Of a stretch of 41,793 bases of DNA, positions 9,280-18,793 are shown piece by piece. Positions within the stretch are counted from its first letter, which is position 1, and every line of letters starts with the position of its first letter. This DNA is from Saccoglossus kowalevskii (lineage: Eukaryota > Hemichordata > Enteropneusta > Harrimaniidae). The position numbers were made by a program, and so were the translations under genes. The notes under the pieces are model-generated. The model worked only from the letters and a program-made list of their open reading frames with translations, was not told the origin of the DNA and searched no databases. The DNA is taken from NCBI RefSeq assembly GCF_000003605.2, contig NW_003153249.1:175985-217777 (forward strand), in the 5' to 3' direction.

Positions 9280-10107
9280 ATACAAGTAATTACACTGGTT
9301 TGAAATAGTGTATACATGTGATAATGGTGTCAGTGTGCATTCGAAGTCCACTAACTAATTGTGCTATTTGTAGAATCTATTCCTTTATTTTTACTATTTT
9401 TTTCGCACTACAAATCCTTTAGTCGCATTCATCATCTGAGATGACTTTATATCTCGTGTATTTGTACTTACTATTTTTTACAGAAGAGAAATATACAAAT
9501 ACTTCTATTCATTTTTCTATTCTCCATATTTTGTTTAATGTTTTGGAAAATTATTTCTTTTCATATTTTAAAAGTTTTGCGACATTATACCCCCACGTAG
9601 ACGAAACCCTAAAACGAATCCTTTTGGTTTTAAATATGTGCTTATTATTAAATATTCATTGCATGTATTAGTGTTGCAATGTAATAGACGTCACAATGTT
9701 TTATCCAACGCACCCAATAACAATAGACTAAGCAACTAATTGATTTGATATTTAGGGTCAAGTTTTGTGCCCAAAATACAATCATAGACAGCAGTGTTGA
9801 GTAAAAATCAGTTTTACGATTTATCAATAATCAATGCAGGTTCCATAAGTTAGTTACACATAACTTACACCGTAAAACTAATGTAACCGAAACTATATTT
9901 AATAACAACAAATACCAAATTCTCCAATATAAAATATAATTAATAAAATACATCTGTAAACTACATGCTGTAATTTAATGTCATTAATTACTTTCCATGC
10001 ATTCAAAGTAACTATAATTGCATCCCGACTATGATTCCAATGACAGCGACTGACCATGACTGCTATGAATATTCATGAAGCTCCTTGTTTATGGGATTTG
10101 ATGGGTT
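9280..10107. other. AT-rich spacer before zinc-finger gene B
   Basis: Very AT-rich. The open frame at 9441-9671 is hydrophobic and composition-driven. No supported feature. Confidence 0.45.
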
Positions 10108-10114
10108 TATATAG
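10108..10114 (+). promoter_or_regulatory. TATA-like box of zinc-finger gene B
   Basis: TATATAG stands alone in a more GC-balanced stretch (TTTATATAGAGCGGCC). It is 42 bp before a good splice donor and about 300 bp before the first in-frame ATG. A start site about 30 bp downstream would give a short non-coding first exon ending at 10155. It is inferred from spacing and motif only. Confidence 0.4.
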
Positions 10115-10155
10115 AGCGGCCAGGTGAACATGTGTTGCGGTTTGTTGTTAAACCG

Positions 10156-10286
10156 GTGAGATCTTAAAACGACTCGCATTATAGGCGTGCTCGCCAGCAA
10201 ACGGAGTCTCTACGGACTTTATATTTTAATCAGATTGCTTTTGATTTATGTACACAAATATAACTTTGTTTCTGATTATTTTGCAG
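10156..10286 (+). other. Candidate 131-nt intron of zinc-finger gene B
   Basis: The donor AACCG|GTGAG begins the intron at 10156. The acceptor TTTCTGATTATTTTGCAG ends it at 10286 with a good pyrimidine tract. The acceptor resembles that of paralogue A (ending at 3448) at a similar distance upstream of a shared ATGTCGAAG. The intron lies in 5' UTR, as in many vertebrate and invertebrate zinc-finger genes. Confidence 0.45.
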
Positions 10287-10541
10287 GCTGAGCAGATACG
10301 AATAATTAGTGTAATGATGGGAATTATTCAGATAACCGGTTACAATATGGTAGATACCAAATACTGATACTTCACTGAACGACTATACTTTGACGCATAC
10401 TGGGTAATGGAAGCAACGAGCAATGTAGAACATCTTTATGTCGAAGTTTTCAGGTGGCTGCAAAGAATGGTACAAATTACCGATAAAAGACTGCACACTT
10501 GTGAATACTGTATGTAATCATTTCATCAAAAAGACAGTGGA
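10287..10541 (+). other. 5' part of zinc-finger gene B with a nonsense-interrupted first finger
   Basis: In the same phase as ORF B, an ATG at 10407 opens 36 codons (MEATSNVEHLY...) ending in HTCEYCM and then TAA at 10515-10517. The next codons, SFHQK, continue the finger consensus (C-x2-C-G-K-S-F), so the stop sits exactly where family members have AAA (Lys): one A-to-T change explains it. The rest of that finger has also lost about eight residues including both histidines. Translation would then have to start at the Met at 10542, at the linker after the dead finger. An overlapping frame from ATGTCGAAG at 10438 leads out of phase. Confidence 0.5.
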
Positions 10542-11405
10542 ATGTATAACGGTGACAACGTACACGTGTGTAAGTACTGTAAGAAATCGTTCCGCTACAA
10601 GAGCAGTCTGGCTCAACATTGTATAACCCATAGTGGCGAGAAATCACACACTTGCAAGAAGTGTAGAAAATCGTTCAGCTATAAAAGCTCACTGATTAGA
10701 CATTTAAGAATTCACATAAATGAAGGCACGTACTTCTGTGAGAAGTGTGGGAATACATTCCGTCATCGCAAGAAATTGACAGAACATTATAGAATTCACA
10801 GAAAAAAAACATATTGGTGTAAACATTGCCCTAAATTATTCAGTCACTTAACTACGCTGTCTAAACATTTAAAATACCATGTTGTGAAAAAAACGTACAA
10901 ATGTGAGAAGTGTTTGAAATCATTCGAAACGAAAAGCCATCTGAATCGACACAGTAATATTCACATAGGTGATAAGTTACACAGATGCAAGTGCTGTAAC
11001 AGAGCATTCAATCACAGAGGCACCCTGACTCGACACAAACGGATCCACTCAGATGAAAGACCATTTAACTGCGAGCAGTGTGGAAAATCATTCCGTCATA
11101 AAAGGAATATGACAGAACATTATAAAATTCATTCTGGTGAAAAATCATATAGCTGTGAAGAATGTGGGTTATTATTCCGTCAAAAGGTTCATTTGAATAA
11201 GCATGTTATAACAATCCATAGAAAAAACAATATGTCAACTGGCACAAAGACAGTGCAGCAAAAAAAAAATTCTGGTTTTAAAAATATGATTGTATGTAGT
11301 TTCTGTCTATTTAAATCATGTTCTACTGTAATATTAATGAAGCATTACAAGAAACATCACGTCAATCATATAACAATGTACCGTGGTATTGCAAAAACCA
11401 CCTAA
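10542..11405 (+). CDS. C2H2 zinc-finger protein B (9 fingers)
   Basis: A 287-residue poly-C2H2 protein, probably a nuclear DNA-binding factor. Eight tandem fingers begin at Cys10, 38, 66, 93, 121, 149, 177 and 205. The eighth has H-x4-H. A 19-residue basic spacer leads to finger 9 (Cys252 to His272) and the tail HVNHITMYRGIAK, identical to that of protein A. Linkers are degenerate (INEGT, VVKKT, IGDKL), unlike the tighter TGE(R/K)P of protein A. Finger 7 has contact residues His, Arg, Asn, Glu, exactly as finger 5 of protein A, and the DNA there is nearly the same. The pair F7-F8 plus tail thus aligns with F5-F6 plus tail of A, while the upstream fingers have diverged. No effector domain is seen. 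The chosen Met is the first after an in-frame TAA. The probable polyadenylation signal is at 11481. Confidence 0.88.
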   Translation: MYNGDNVHVCKYCKKSFRYKSSLAQHCITHSGEKSHTCKKCRKSFSYKSSLIRHLRIHINEGTYFCEKCGNTFRHRKKLTEHYRIHRKKTYWCKHCPKLFSHLTTLSKHLKYHVVKKTYKCEKCLKSFETKSHLNRHSNIHIGDKLHRCKCCNRAFNHRGTLTRHKRIHSDERPFNCEQCGKSFRHKRNMTEHYKIHSGEKSYSCEECGLLFRQKVHLNKHVITIHRKNNMSTGTKTVQQKKNSGFKNMIVCSFCLFKSCSTVILMKHYKKHHVNHITMYRGIAKTT

Positions 11406-11480
11406 TGGTACGTTATCTTTTATATAATACTAATGATGTATTATGATGTAACTATATCTATCCAATATACCATTCAGTGT

Positions 11481-11486
11481 AATAAA
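11481..11486 (+). terminator. Polyadenylation signal AATAAA of gene B
   Basis: A canonical AATAAA 75 nt after the stop codon of zinc-finger B, followed by a T-rich stretch. It is the first hexamer behind the gene. Confidence 0.55.
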
Positions 11487-12018
11487 GCAGTGTAAAAGTT
11501 TCTTTATTTTAATACTGTGTTATATTTTTTGAATTAATATTATTAGGAATTAATAACTTAACCGAACACAAGTAATTTTGTGTCGATTTTTCACGGATTT
11601 CGTGAAGGTTCCAGTTTGAATTGACTTCAGAATTATATTAGTATTTATGATACCAATACATCCCAAGCCCGTTGCTGTAGAAATGGCTTTAAAACAACGC
11701 GTATAATCACAATAGGAGAAGTTAACGGAAATATTTGTGGTTATGAACGAGGATCTGTTAAAATGAGCCAGAACGCCCAGCGATGTCTTGAATACGAGAC
11801 TGTGATTACATGAATTCAACGATCGACGATATCTGCATATGTACCTATTATCCACTCGTTGACAATAGTCAAAATAATTTGTTTGAAACCTTTGAAAATA
11901 ATCAAATGAAGTATATAAAAATACCGGTAGTACTATTTTGATTTGGACATATAGTACCTTCATCTCCGAATAACTGGGTTGTCATCAAATAACAGATATC
12001 GAGACTTGTCAGTTGATG
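11487..12018. other. Spacer between gene B and the third zinc-finger copy
   Basis: A minus-strand open frame (11550-11963, 137 codons) has no recognisable motif and no supporting splice or start context. I treat it as chance. Nothing else is supported. Confidence 0.4.
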
Positions 12019-12057
12019 CTCAGACAACCAATCAAATTGTTGTATTTGTTGTCTGAG
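12019..12057. repeat. Second CTCAGACAAC stem-loop
   Basis: CTCAGACAAC (12019-12028), a 19-nt AT-rich loop, and GTTGTCTGAG (12048-12057). The arms are identical to those at 2772-2798, whose loop is 7 nt. The shared perfect stem suggests two copies of one foldback element or binding site. Confidence 0.65.
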
Positions 12058-12213
12058 TTTGGTATAGGTCTGCTAATGTTCGTACACTACACAATTTAAA
12101 CTTTTTATATATTTATATCTTTCCGGCTTTACGAACTTGAACGTTGAATGATTATCTGTGATGTGTAACGTTGTCATATTCAGAAAAAAACACCACAGCC
12201 AATTACAGCCAAG

Positions 12214-12259
12214 ATGGCATCTCTATGTTATGTTGACCAAATGTTACAACCGTCTGAAG
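12214..12259 (+). other. Candidate short coding exon before the zinc-finger pseudogene
   Basis: ATG in a good start context (GCCAAGATGG) opens 15 codons (MASLCYVDQMLQPSE) and runs directly into a donor-like GAAG|GTAATA at 12260. A CCAAT motif lies just upstream at about 12199. The context resembles a first coding exon, possibly of the decayed zinc-finger copy 250 nt downstream, but neither paralogue shows an equivalent exon. Confidence 0.2.
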
Positions 12260-12504
12260 GTAATACATGCATGATATACTGTGTACGATTGCTATTTCAG
12301 ACTTCCGTATTGTTTAGTTTGAGCTAAGTCGTGCATCCTATGCAACAACAATATGAAACTAGATTACAAATTGGTAAAAGACAATATAGTGACACAACGC
12401 AAATGAAAGCCAGATGGCTAAACATCACAGTGGTTTAAAACCAAATATTTCTAAAGCAGTCAGGAAGATCGTTTAGTCTCCAGATTTCCCTATGACATTA
12501 TACA

Positions 12505-12960
12505 GACAAACGAAGATACAGATGCAATGAGTGCGGTAAATCATTCGCTATCTTGGTAAACATTATAGGATTCATATTGAGGAACACGTATTTGTGAACA
12601 CTATGGGAAATCATTAAATTTTAAAGATATGACTATAGAGTCAATACCAATGAAATGCCGTAAAGCTGTAACCAGTGTGGGAAAGTACTACTTTTAAAGA
12701 TCATAATGACAAAGGCCATGCACATTTTTTCAATGTGGGAAATCTTTTATTGAAAAAAACACACTGAAAACACATTTTATTATTCATACTGGTGAAATGC
12801 CATTTAGTTGTGAGCTGTGTGGCAAACCATTCAGATACAAAATACTAGTAAGTCTAACAGTCATTATATAATCTATAATGTAATCCATACATTTGATGCG
12901 CCATTGGGACAACGTGGACAACGTGAGTGTATGTAGTTTCTGTTTACTAGTAGAGAGGAA
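12505..12960 (+). pseudogene. C2H2 zinc-finger pseudogene (third family member, C)
   Basis: Finger remnants occur in order but in different frames. They are YRCNECGKSF at about 12517, KHYRIH with CEHYGKS at 12560-12620, CNQCGK after an in-frame TAA at about 12670, [16 protein letters not shown] with HTGEMPFSC from about 12730, and [11 protein letters not shown] near 12810. The series ends with VSVCSFC at about 12930, the start of the C-terminal module of genes A and B (24 nt with 3 differences from gene A). At least three frameshifts and two stops make it non-coding. Its order and spacing show it was a full-length sister gene on the same strand, 1.1 kb behind gene B. Confidence 0.8.
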
Positions 12961-13970
12961 GCAGGTGAACAAACCCGGTCAGAGTTCAAATAAATCATAT
13001 GTAAGTTTTTGCACACAATTGGAGTGTATGTCATATGTGTGCATATATTCCACTGATGTTACTCCTGTTCCACTGATGCAGGTAGCTCACGACGCATGCA
13101 ATTGTTTTTATTAATTGGAGTTATCTGAAAGTATAAGTATGTTCACAGTTGTTCACATCAATGTAGGTATTATATAGTATATAAGCAATTTAGTATTATG
13201 TATAATTATGTACATGTACATATCATTATTCCTATTGTAGATCTATATTTTAGGGTTTTGTGGATTTTTGAGCATCATAGTTGTCGCACCTGTTTAATAT
13301 GGTCCAATGTGATGTGTACAACGTATATGAAATACTGAAATTCTAACGCACTGTAGTGTGTTATAAAATTACTATATGTAATTAAATATATAGATATTAC
13401 GCAATTATGAAAGTGTTGTACTTTAGTATGAATCACAAAAACAAGCAATATAATCCGTGTACATTCACAGCCTACTAATCAGATAATTTGAATATATTAC
13501 AAATTAAAAAAAATGGCAAAAAATGTTTTTATTTAATGTGCTGATATTAATATATAATCTATTCATGTTTATGACGGGCTATCTTATTTGCATATTGTTT
13601 TTTTTTTAAATTTTCTGTTTAATTTTTAGTTACTTGAATGGATGAATACTATACTACACATTAATTAATATTTACTTAATTATTATATATAATTCATTCG
13701 ATTGTCCAAAAATGTAATTGCCAAATTTATCATGAGTTCATGTCTTCGCAAGTCGATGGTGTCTCTGCAATGGATGTAAGACAAATCTAAATACAAGCGC
13801 CAATAGACGGCTGCAAAGTTGTGTTGGTTTTAGAGAACAACGAGCAAATGGTGTGTATTAAAAAGTTTCACTAACAACATAAATTTGAAGCTTGGTTACT
13901 CCGACATCATATTTGAATATTTATATGACAATACTGTATTGCTATTGGTCCAAATATATTCAACCCACAA
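12961..13970. other. AT-rich spacer
   Basis: Very AT-rich, with many short A and T runs. I see no gene. The 3' part of the zinc-finger pseudogene fades out here. Confidence 0.45.
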
Positions 13971-14080
13971 GTTGTATAAGTACTTTCGTATACAACGCTT
14001 GAAACGAGTATCGCCCTCTATCGGCATATATTAAAATAGAGAGGGCGTACATAATTCGAAAGTATAGTATTAGTTGTATC
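13971..14080. repeat. Short nested foldback
   Basis: Inner arms CGCCCTCTAT (14012-14021) and ATAGAGAGGGCG (14036-14047) pair apart from two extra bases. Further out, ACTTTCG (13982-13988) faces CGAAAGT (14057-14063). It is probably a small degenerate MITE. The inner arms also resemble CTCF core sequence. Confidence 0.4.
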
Positions 14081-15082
14081 AGTATTCTCCACGGCGTCGC
14101 ACTTTCCATCTGTTTGCCGGGAAAATCTATGGGGCTTTCGCTCGCTGAGGAAAGCGCGATGAAGCCCTTGTGTGAAACCTTTGTGGCTAATTCACTCTAC
14201 TGTGCGGTAACGTTGTGCATTCAAATTTTGAAAAAAATGGACACAAATATTTACATTGCTTGAGAATGTTGTGGTCTGAAATGAACATGATTTCAACGAA
14301 AATCACGTCACTAACATTTCGTTGTTCAGTTGTATTTTACGATACCCGCGGTCAAAGATATACATTTACGTCGTATCCACTGGTAATATGTTAATACCAA
14401 GTTTAGGTCACTCGCCTTTTTTTTCGAGAATCTAATGGTTGTATGGCGGCCATTTTGTCAGTATTAGAGCATTCTCACCACTGGATCCTATGATGGACAC
14501 GTGATCATATTTACCTAAATATGCAGATCAGTTTGTGAGCAATTCACACCATATTGAATTGCTATTCGTTTGTCTATTTATCAGCGCAGAATATATATTT
14601 GCTTTGAGAGACAATTTTAAGATTATAATAACTATAATGTGTGATGTTGTAGAATGTCATAGAAAGTATTTTTTAAATCGTGTTTATTTCCCATGTACAT
14701 TCCATTTAAGACATCTGCGAACTCGCTGGCGCCCTCTGGCGTTTCTGTTTCAGTAGTGAGTAATCTTCTTAGTCGGCAATGTATAGAAAGAATTATGACG
14801 CCGCTGTGTCTGTCAGATAACTGACCTTTTTTGTAGTAGTCACTAATGTATACTAGACATTTTCGCAAAAACACGATCTGGTTTACGGGTTTATTTGTCT
14901 AGTCACGTTCTGTGCTATTTATGCATCTCGATCACGCTCCTAGTCGCATACAACTCGAGAATGTCACGTGTCATCTCAGTCAAATAAATCGCCGTTTTTA
15001 TACATCATAGTTATAATGTTTATCATACACCGGTGCTATACACAAATGTAAACACAAAAGTGAATCCAATTAATATAAATTT
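14081..15082. other. Spacer with CpG-containing patches
   Basis: No gene identified. Open frames on both strands around 14535-14874 overlap each other and match nothing I know. It contains a YY1-like GGCGGCCATTTTG near 14445 and a CTCF-like core at 14729-14742. Confidence 0.4.
14729..14742 (-). promoter_or_regulatory. CTCF-like core motif
   Basis: On the minus strand it reads ACGCCAGAGGGCGC. The right ten bases fit the CTCF core (AG, purine, GGGCGC) fully; the left part has two departures. CTCF is an insulator protein found across bilaterians. Similar minus-strand sites lie at 18660-18673 and 14012-14021. Confidence 0.25.
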
Positions 15083-15190
15083 ATTTAATTTAATTATCGT
15101 CTACACCCTCCCCAAACACCGTGATTTAAATCAATTTATTAATTTAATTTTCTTCTACATCCTCCCCCAACACCGTGATTTAAATCAGCC
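15083..15190. repeat. 54-bp tandem duplication
   Basis: Two head-to-tail copies of a 54-bp unit. Each begins with AATTTAATT and contains a C-rich ACACCCTCCCC-type stretch. Each ends in CACCGTGATTTAAATCA, whose TGATTTAAATCA is a perfect 12-bp palindrome (15122-15133 and 15176-15187). Because 54 is a multiple of three, an ORF across it shows an 18-residue repeat, which I do not think is a protein. A related ACACCGTGATTTAA occurs at 18347. Confidence 0.65.
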
Positions 15191-16103
15191 CACCCCGGGG
15201 ACTGGACTTGACGTTCTTTATCGGCTACGGTAAAGATGTAAGAAATAATACATCTATTTATAGGTGGGAGAACTTGATATGATATATTTTTCGTTATTAT
15301 TATTCACTTTATACAATAACATAGTTTTCGTCATTGTCATTACGGATGTAAATAGAGAGGTCATAATCAACTTAGAACTGGTGAAAATAAGAATGTACCT
15401 TCACGGAAAAACAGTCTTTGTTTAATCATCGGCAATATTGGACCTGGTAGAGCGTGTTCGAACAGAGATAATAATGCCCCATATATGGCGTCGACTACCC
15501 GCAGAGGAAGAGGAGAATAAGGTCTACTCTAAATGTGTTTGGCATTGCTGTAAGTATTGGAAGTAAGGCGACATTCGTAGTAATTGCCCCATTAGTGTAG
15601 GTGCTTCGCTGTCTGTGCCCACAATACATACTGGTGCACCCTATCATCGTCTGTAATTGCATCGTTCAAGTTAATGTTGTTTCAAATAATTGTCTGTGGA
15701 CTGTCTTTTTGCCAATATTATTCGGCCTACATGAAAATTAACCTTGAAAATTTATTCTCACATAACGTGAACCTCAAGTAACCGATCCGTCCTATATGGA
15801 GGTACCATGCTTCATTTTAAAGGCGTCATTTGAAATACATTTGTTAAAACTTCTCCAAACCTACATTTATAAAGTCGTGCGCAGAGAGTAGCCTTGTGTC
15901 CTACAATCAGCATCATGTTTAAGAAATACGAATGGATTCTACATCTAGGTGTCTGATTTCTTAAAACCTGGATTCGGTTTTTTATGCCGTGTAGTTGTGT
16001 ACCACTTCCTCAATCACATTTCCCCGGAAACATAAACTATTCTAGATTACACCAACCGTTCCACATGCATCACTTTAACACAAATGAGACTGTGGCAGAT
16101 TAT
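15191..16103. other. Spacer
   Basis: No gene, RNA or repeat that I can support. Confidence 0.4.
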
Positions 16104-16830
16104 TACTTTCCCTGTCACATAAATCACATTGTTTTGAAATAATGTCGAATGCACAAATTCCTACCACATGTATCTCACTAAAAGTCGCTCCATACTTTGG
16201 ATGAATCCATTATAATAAGGTGTGTCACCATCCCTACAACACTAATCGAACTACGTTGGATCATATCTGTCATATGTACCACACGCCACCAGATCTCCAT
16301 GTAATACTCAACCCCTGCCACATAAATCACACTATGGCGCATTATACATCACCACTGTCAGAATTATATGATAATGTACACCTCTATTCGCAGGTAAATA
16401 CATTTCATAACACAAAGCCCACAAATTTAACTATATGGGCTTAAGCCACATATTCTTTACTATTTAAATATATCATTTTTCCTGCTATATACGCCACTCC
16501 CCCACCACATTGTAACGAAATATACCATCTCTCCACCATATAAACCACGCGCACACATCCATATGAATAACAGTTTGACTGAACATGTATTCCCGGCTAT
16601 ATACACCACGCACAATCCATTGCAATACAAATAACAGACATAATACATAATCTCTCCTGCAATATGTACCACACACCACCGATTCGCATACGGTCTCCCC
16701 TGTCATATGCATCATCCCCTGCCACATGAATCATACAATGGCGGAATATAATATGACCCCTGTCATATGCACCACACACCATTTCCCCGCCACATGAATA
16801 ATTTTACGACTAACCATACATGCAATATAT
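16104..16830. repeat. Decaying C-rich interspersed motif array
   Basis: A motif of about 20 nt, roughly CCTGYCAYATGNAYCACAC, recurs about ten times on the plus strand, for example near 16110, 16313, 16479, 16590, 16655, 16698, 16721, 16757 and 16786. Spacing is irregular and tightens to 23-66 bp from about 16590 on. The plus strand is markedly C-rich and G-poor over the whole interval. It looks like an old minisatellite or a cluster of one transposon's ends. Minus-strand ORFs here are by-products of the repeat. Confidence 0.5.
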
Positions 16831-17037
16831 CCCCATCTACCCACCACATCTAGTCCCTCTAGCCACGCGGGTACGAACACTTAGTCACACTAGCTGACCC
16901 CCTAGGTACACCAGCACAGTGTATTGCGCTTGTTCAATCTCGGTATGCTGGCGCCTTGGTGTCGCTAAATCTCCGACACATTCAACTTCATGGCTAGTTC
17001 AGTCGGAACACAGTAATCGCATGTATACATATTAAAC
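16831..17037. other. Spacer
   Basis: Nothing supported. Confidence 0.4.
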
Positions 17038-17436
17038 ATGTCAAAAAGGGTTTACACTATAAATTATTATTTCCTACAAAATATCATGTCGCTGTCTGTC
17101 GTGCACCTGCAGTGGCAGTTACTAATTTTACACAGAATCAATGTGACTTTTGACCTATTTTTTAATACCAATATAAATCATAACCACAGTTTTAAAGAGT
17201 TTGCTAATGAATTAAAATTTGACTCGCAATTTTGCCTGTATCTCGTCGACAAGAACTCTTTTTTTCGAATGAATGTGGAAATGTGTAAACAAATAATAAG
17301 ACTTCGTAGTTCCATTCCAGCTACTTTGCGGATTATACCATTGTTCATGTGGGTAAATCCATGCAGTTACAACATGTGTCTTTATTTGCCTTGTTATGTG
17401 TTTGATATTACAATGAAAACCCGTAATATTAATTAG
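17038..17436 (+). other. Unrecognised 132-codon open frame
   Basis: An ORF of 132 codons with mixed polar and hydrophobic sequence and no motif, signal peptide or repeat I recognise. Composition follows the AT-rich surroundings, and there is no Kozak or splice context. At this length in 41.8 kb of AT-rich DNA a chance frame is plausible. Confidence 0.15.
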
Positions 17437-18519
17437 ACTGGGATTTGTTCGAAATATTATCGCTATCAGAAAGCTGCTATGTGTTTATGAGGTGCGCGTG
17501 TGGAGACAGAAACGCAACCCGTTTTAAAATGGTTCGGTCCAATTGAAAGTCATTGATAGTATCGTTGTATATTTCCAGCAGTAGCAGCAGACGATCGATG
17601 TAGTCGTTACGAGGATCGCGCCAAATCAAAGCGGAATATTCCAGTCATTGCGATGCGAGTTGATTCTTAATGCGCACCAAAGCAGACGAATGACAACCTG
17701 TATTTGCTGGTATGCCAAGGAATATTGTGAGGTCGTCATCGGTTTTGGAGTTCTACTGATCACTGGTGAGTGGTAAATCAGTTTTATGTTAGACACACTC
17801 CGGGAGCACATCACTACTTTCAAGTTGATTCGTAACTATTTCTATAACATTACATCCAACAATGACAATTCACTCGATCGGTTGTGAACTCGCCCATTAT
17901 CTAAACTACAACCGCAATAAGAAGAAGATGCCGGAATCTACGTAAAATAATTGAAATTTACCGATTTACTGACTTTCATATTTCATTGTTATAACAACAC
18001 AGTATTGATCGTATCCCATTAAAACGCACGTGCGCGTCTCTACCAATCGAATTATAATATGGCGTCCAGCTGACCGTCACATTGCCTTTGTTCCTATACC
18101 AGGCAATCCATCATGTCCTATGTAATATTAACTTGGCCCGTGGACATCGTGATTCATCGGCAAACGTGTTATTAAATCTCAATGGGTGTACTTAAAACGT
18201 TAATGGATTTGCTTTTACTAATAATATTGTTTAAATGACAACTTGAAAAGCGCGAACTCTTGAGATAATTCTAGGTGTAGGAAACAGACAGTGGTATCGC
18301 ATCGTACTATTACCATTACGCACTGGGTATACCCTACATCGGAAAACACCGTGATTTAACTATCCACTGATTCGATACACCCACTTCCCATTGAGTATTG
18401 TGAATATGGATAATTATGTACCATATCGGAAAGTAAAGGCTGCAATAATGGAACTTAATGTTTATCCCAAATAATCCCACACAAGTACAATAAATGTTGT
18501 TAGTTGCCTGCCTGTATAA
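17437..18519. other. CpG-containing spacer
   Basis: No gene identified. CpG density is high for the window, roughly 3-5 per 100 bases by hand count around 18001-18540, in contrast to the region after 27 kb. Confidence 0.4.
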
Positions 18520-18567
18520 TTATACAGAACATGCATTACCGTAGCTTTCATTGTTCAGATTTTCTTT

Positions 18568-18741
18568 ATGACACGTTCAGTCATGCGTGCTTACTCGATT
18601 AGCGACGCACGCTTTGACGTTGAATGTGATGCCGCTGTATCAGATTTTCAGTCGGAAGTCCGCCCTCTTGTGACTCTGAAAGCGGCGGCGGATTTGATGA
18701 TCATCGAAACGAAACACGTCAAAGTATTATGGACTTCTTGA
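18568..18741 (+). CDS. Candidate small ORF or terminal exon (57 codons)
   Basis: The frame is open from 18520. A Met at 18568 begins 57 codons with balanced, coding-like composition (for example YSISDARFDVECDAAVSDF and LMIIETKHVKVLW), much GC-richer than neighbouring DNA. An acceptor-like TTTCATTGTTCAG ends at 18558, so it could instead be a last exon. AATAAA follows directly after the stop (about 18742) and again at about 18753. I do not recognise the protein. The GC-rich patch also holds a CTCF-like core, so a non-coding explanation is possible. Confidence 0.25.
   Translation: MTRSVMRAYSISDARFDVECDAAVSDFQSEVRPLVTLKAAADLMIIETKHVKVLWTS
18660..18673 (-). promoter_or_regulatory. CTCF-like core motif
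   Basis: The minus strand reads TCACAAGAGGGCGG, differing from the vertebrate core at about two positions. It lies inside the 57-codon ORF, so one reading or the other may be accidental. Confidence 0.25.
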
Positions 18742-18793
18742 AATAAAAACAAATAAAATTCACGTAGTGGGACTACTAGTAGTTTAAAACAAC

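Noticed and set aside
10438-10626. 62-codon ORF starting at the shared ATGTCGAAG
   Set aside because: It is out of phase with the fingers and overlaps the real ORF B. It may mark an ancestral start lost by frameshift, but is not a coding unit now.
11550-11963. 137-codon minus-strand ORF
   Set aside because: No recognisable motif, no start or splice context, composition like its surroundings.
16460-16782. Three overlapping minus-strand ORFs rich in Tyr, Gly and Cys
   Set aside because: All lie in the C-rich motif array. The repeated residues mirror the DNA repeat in three frames.
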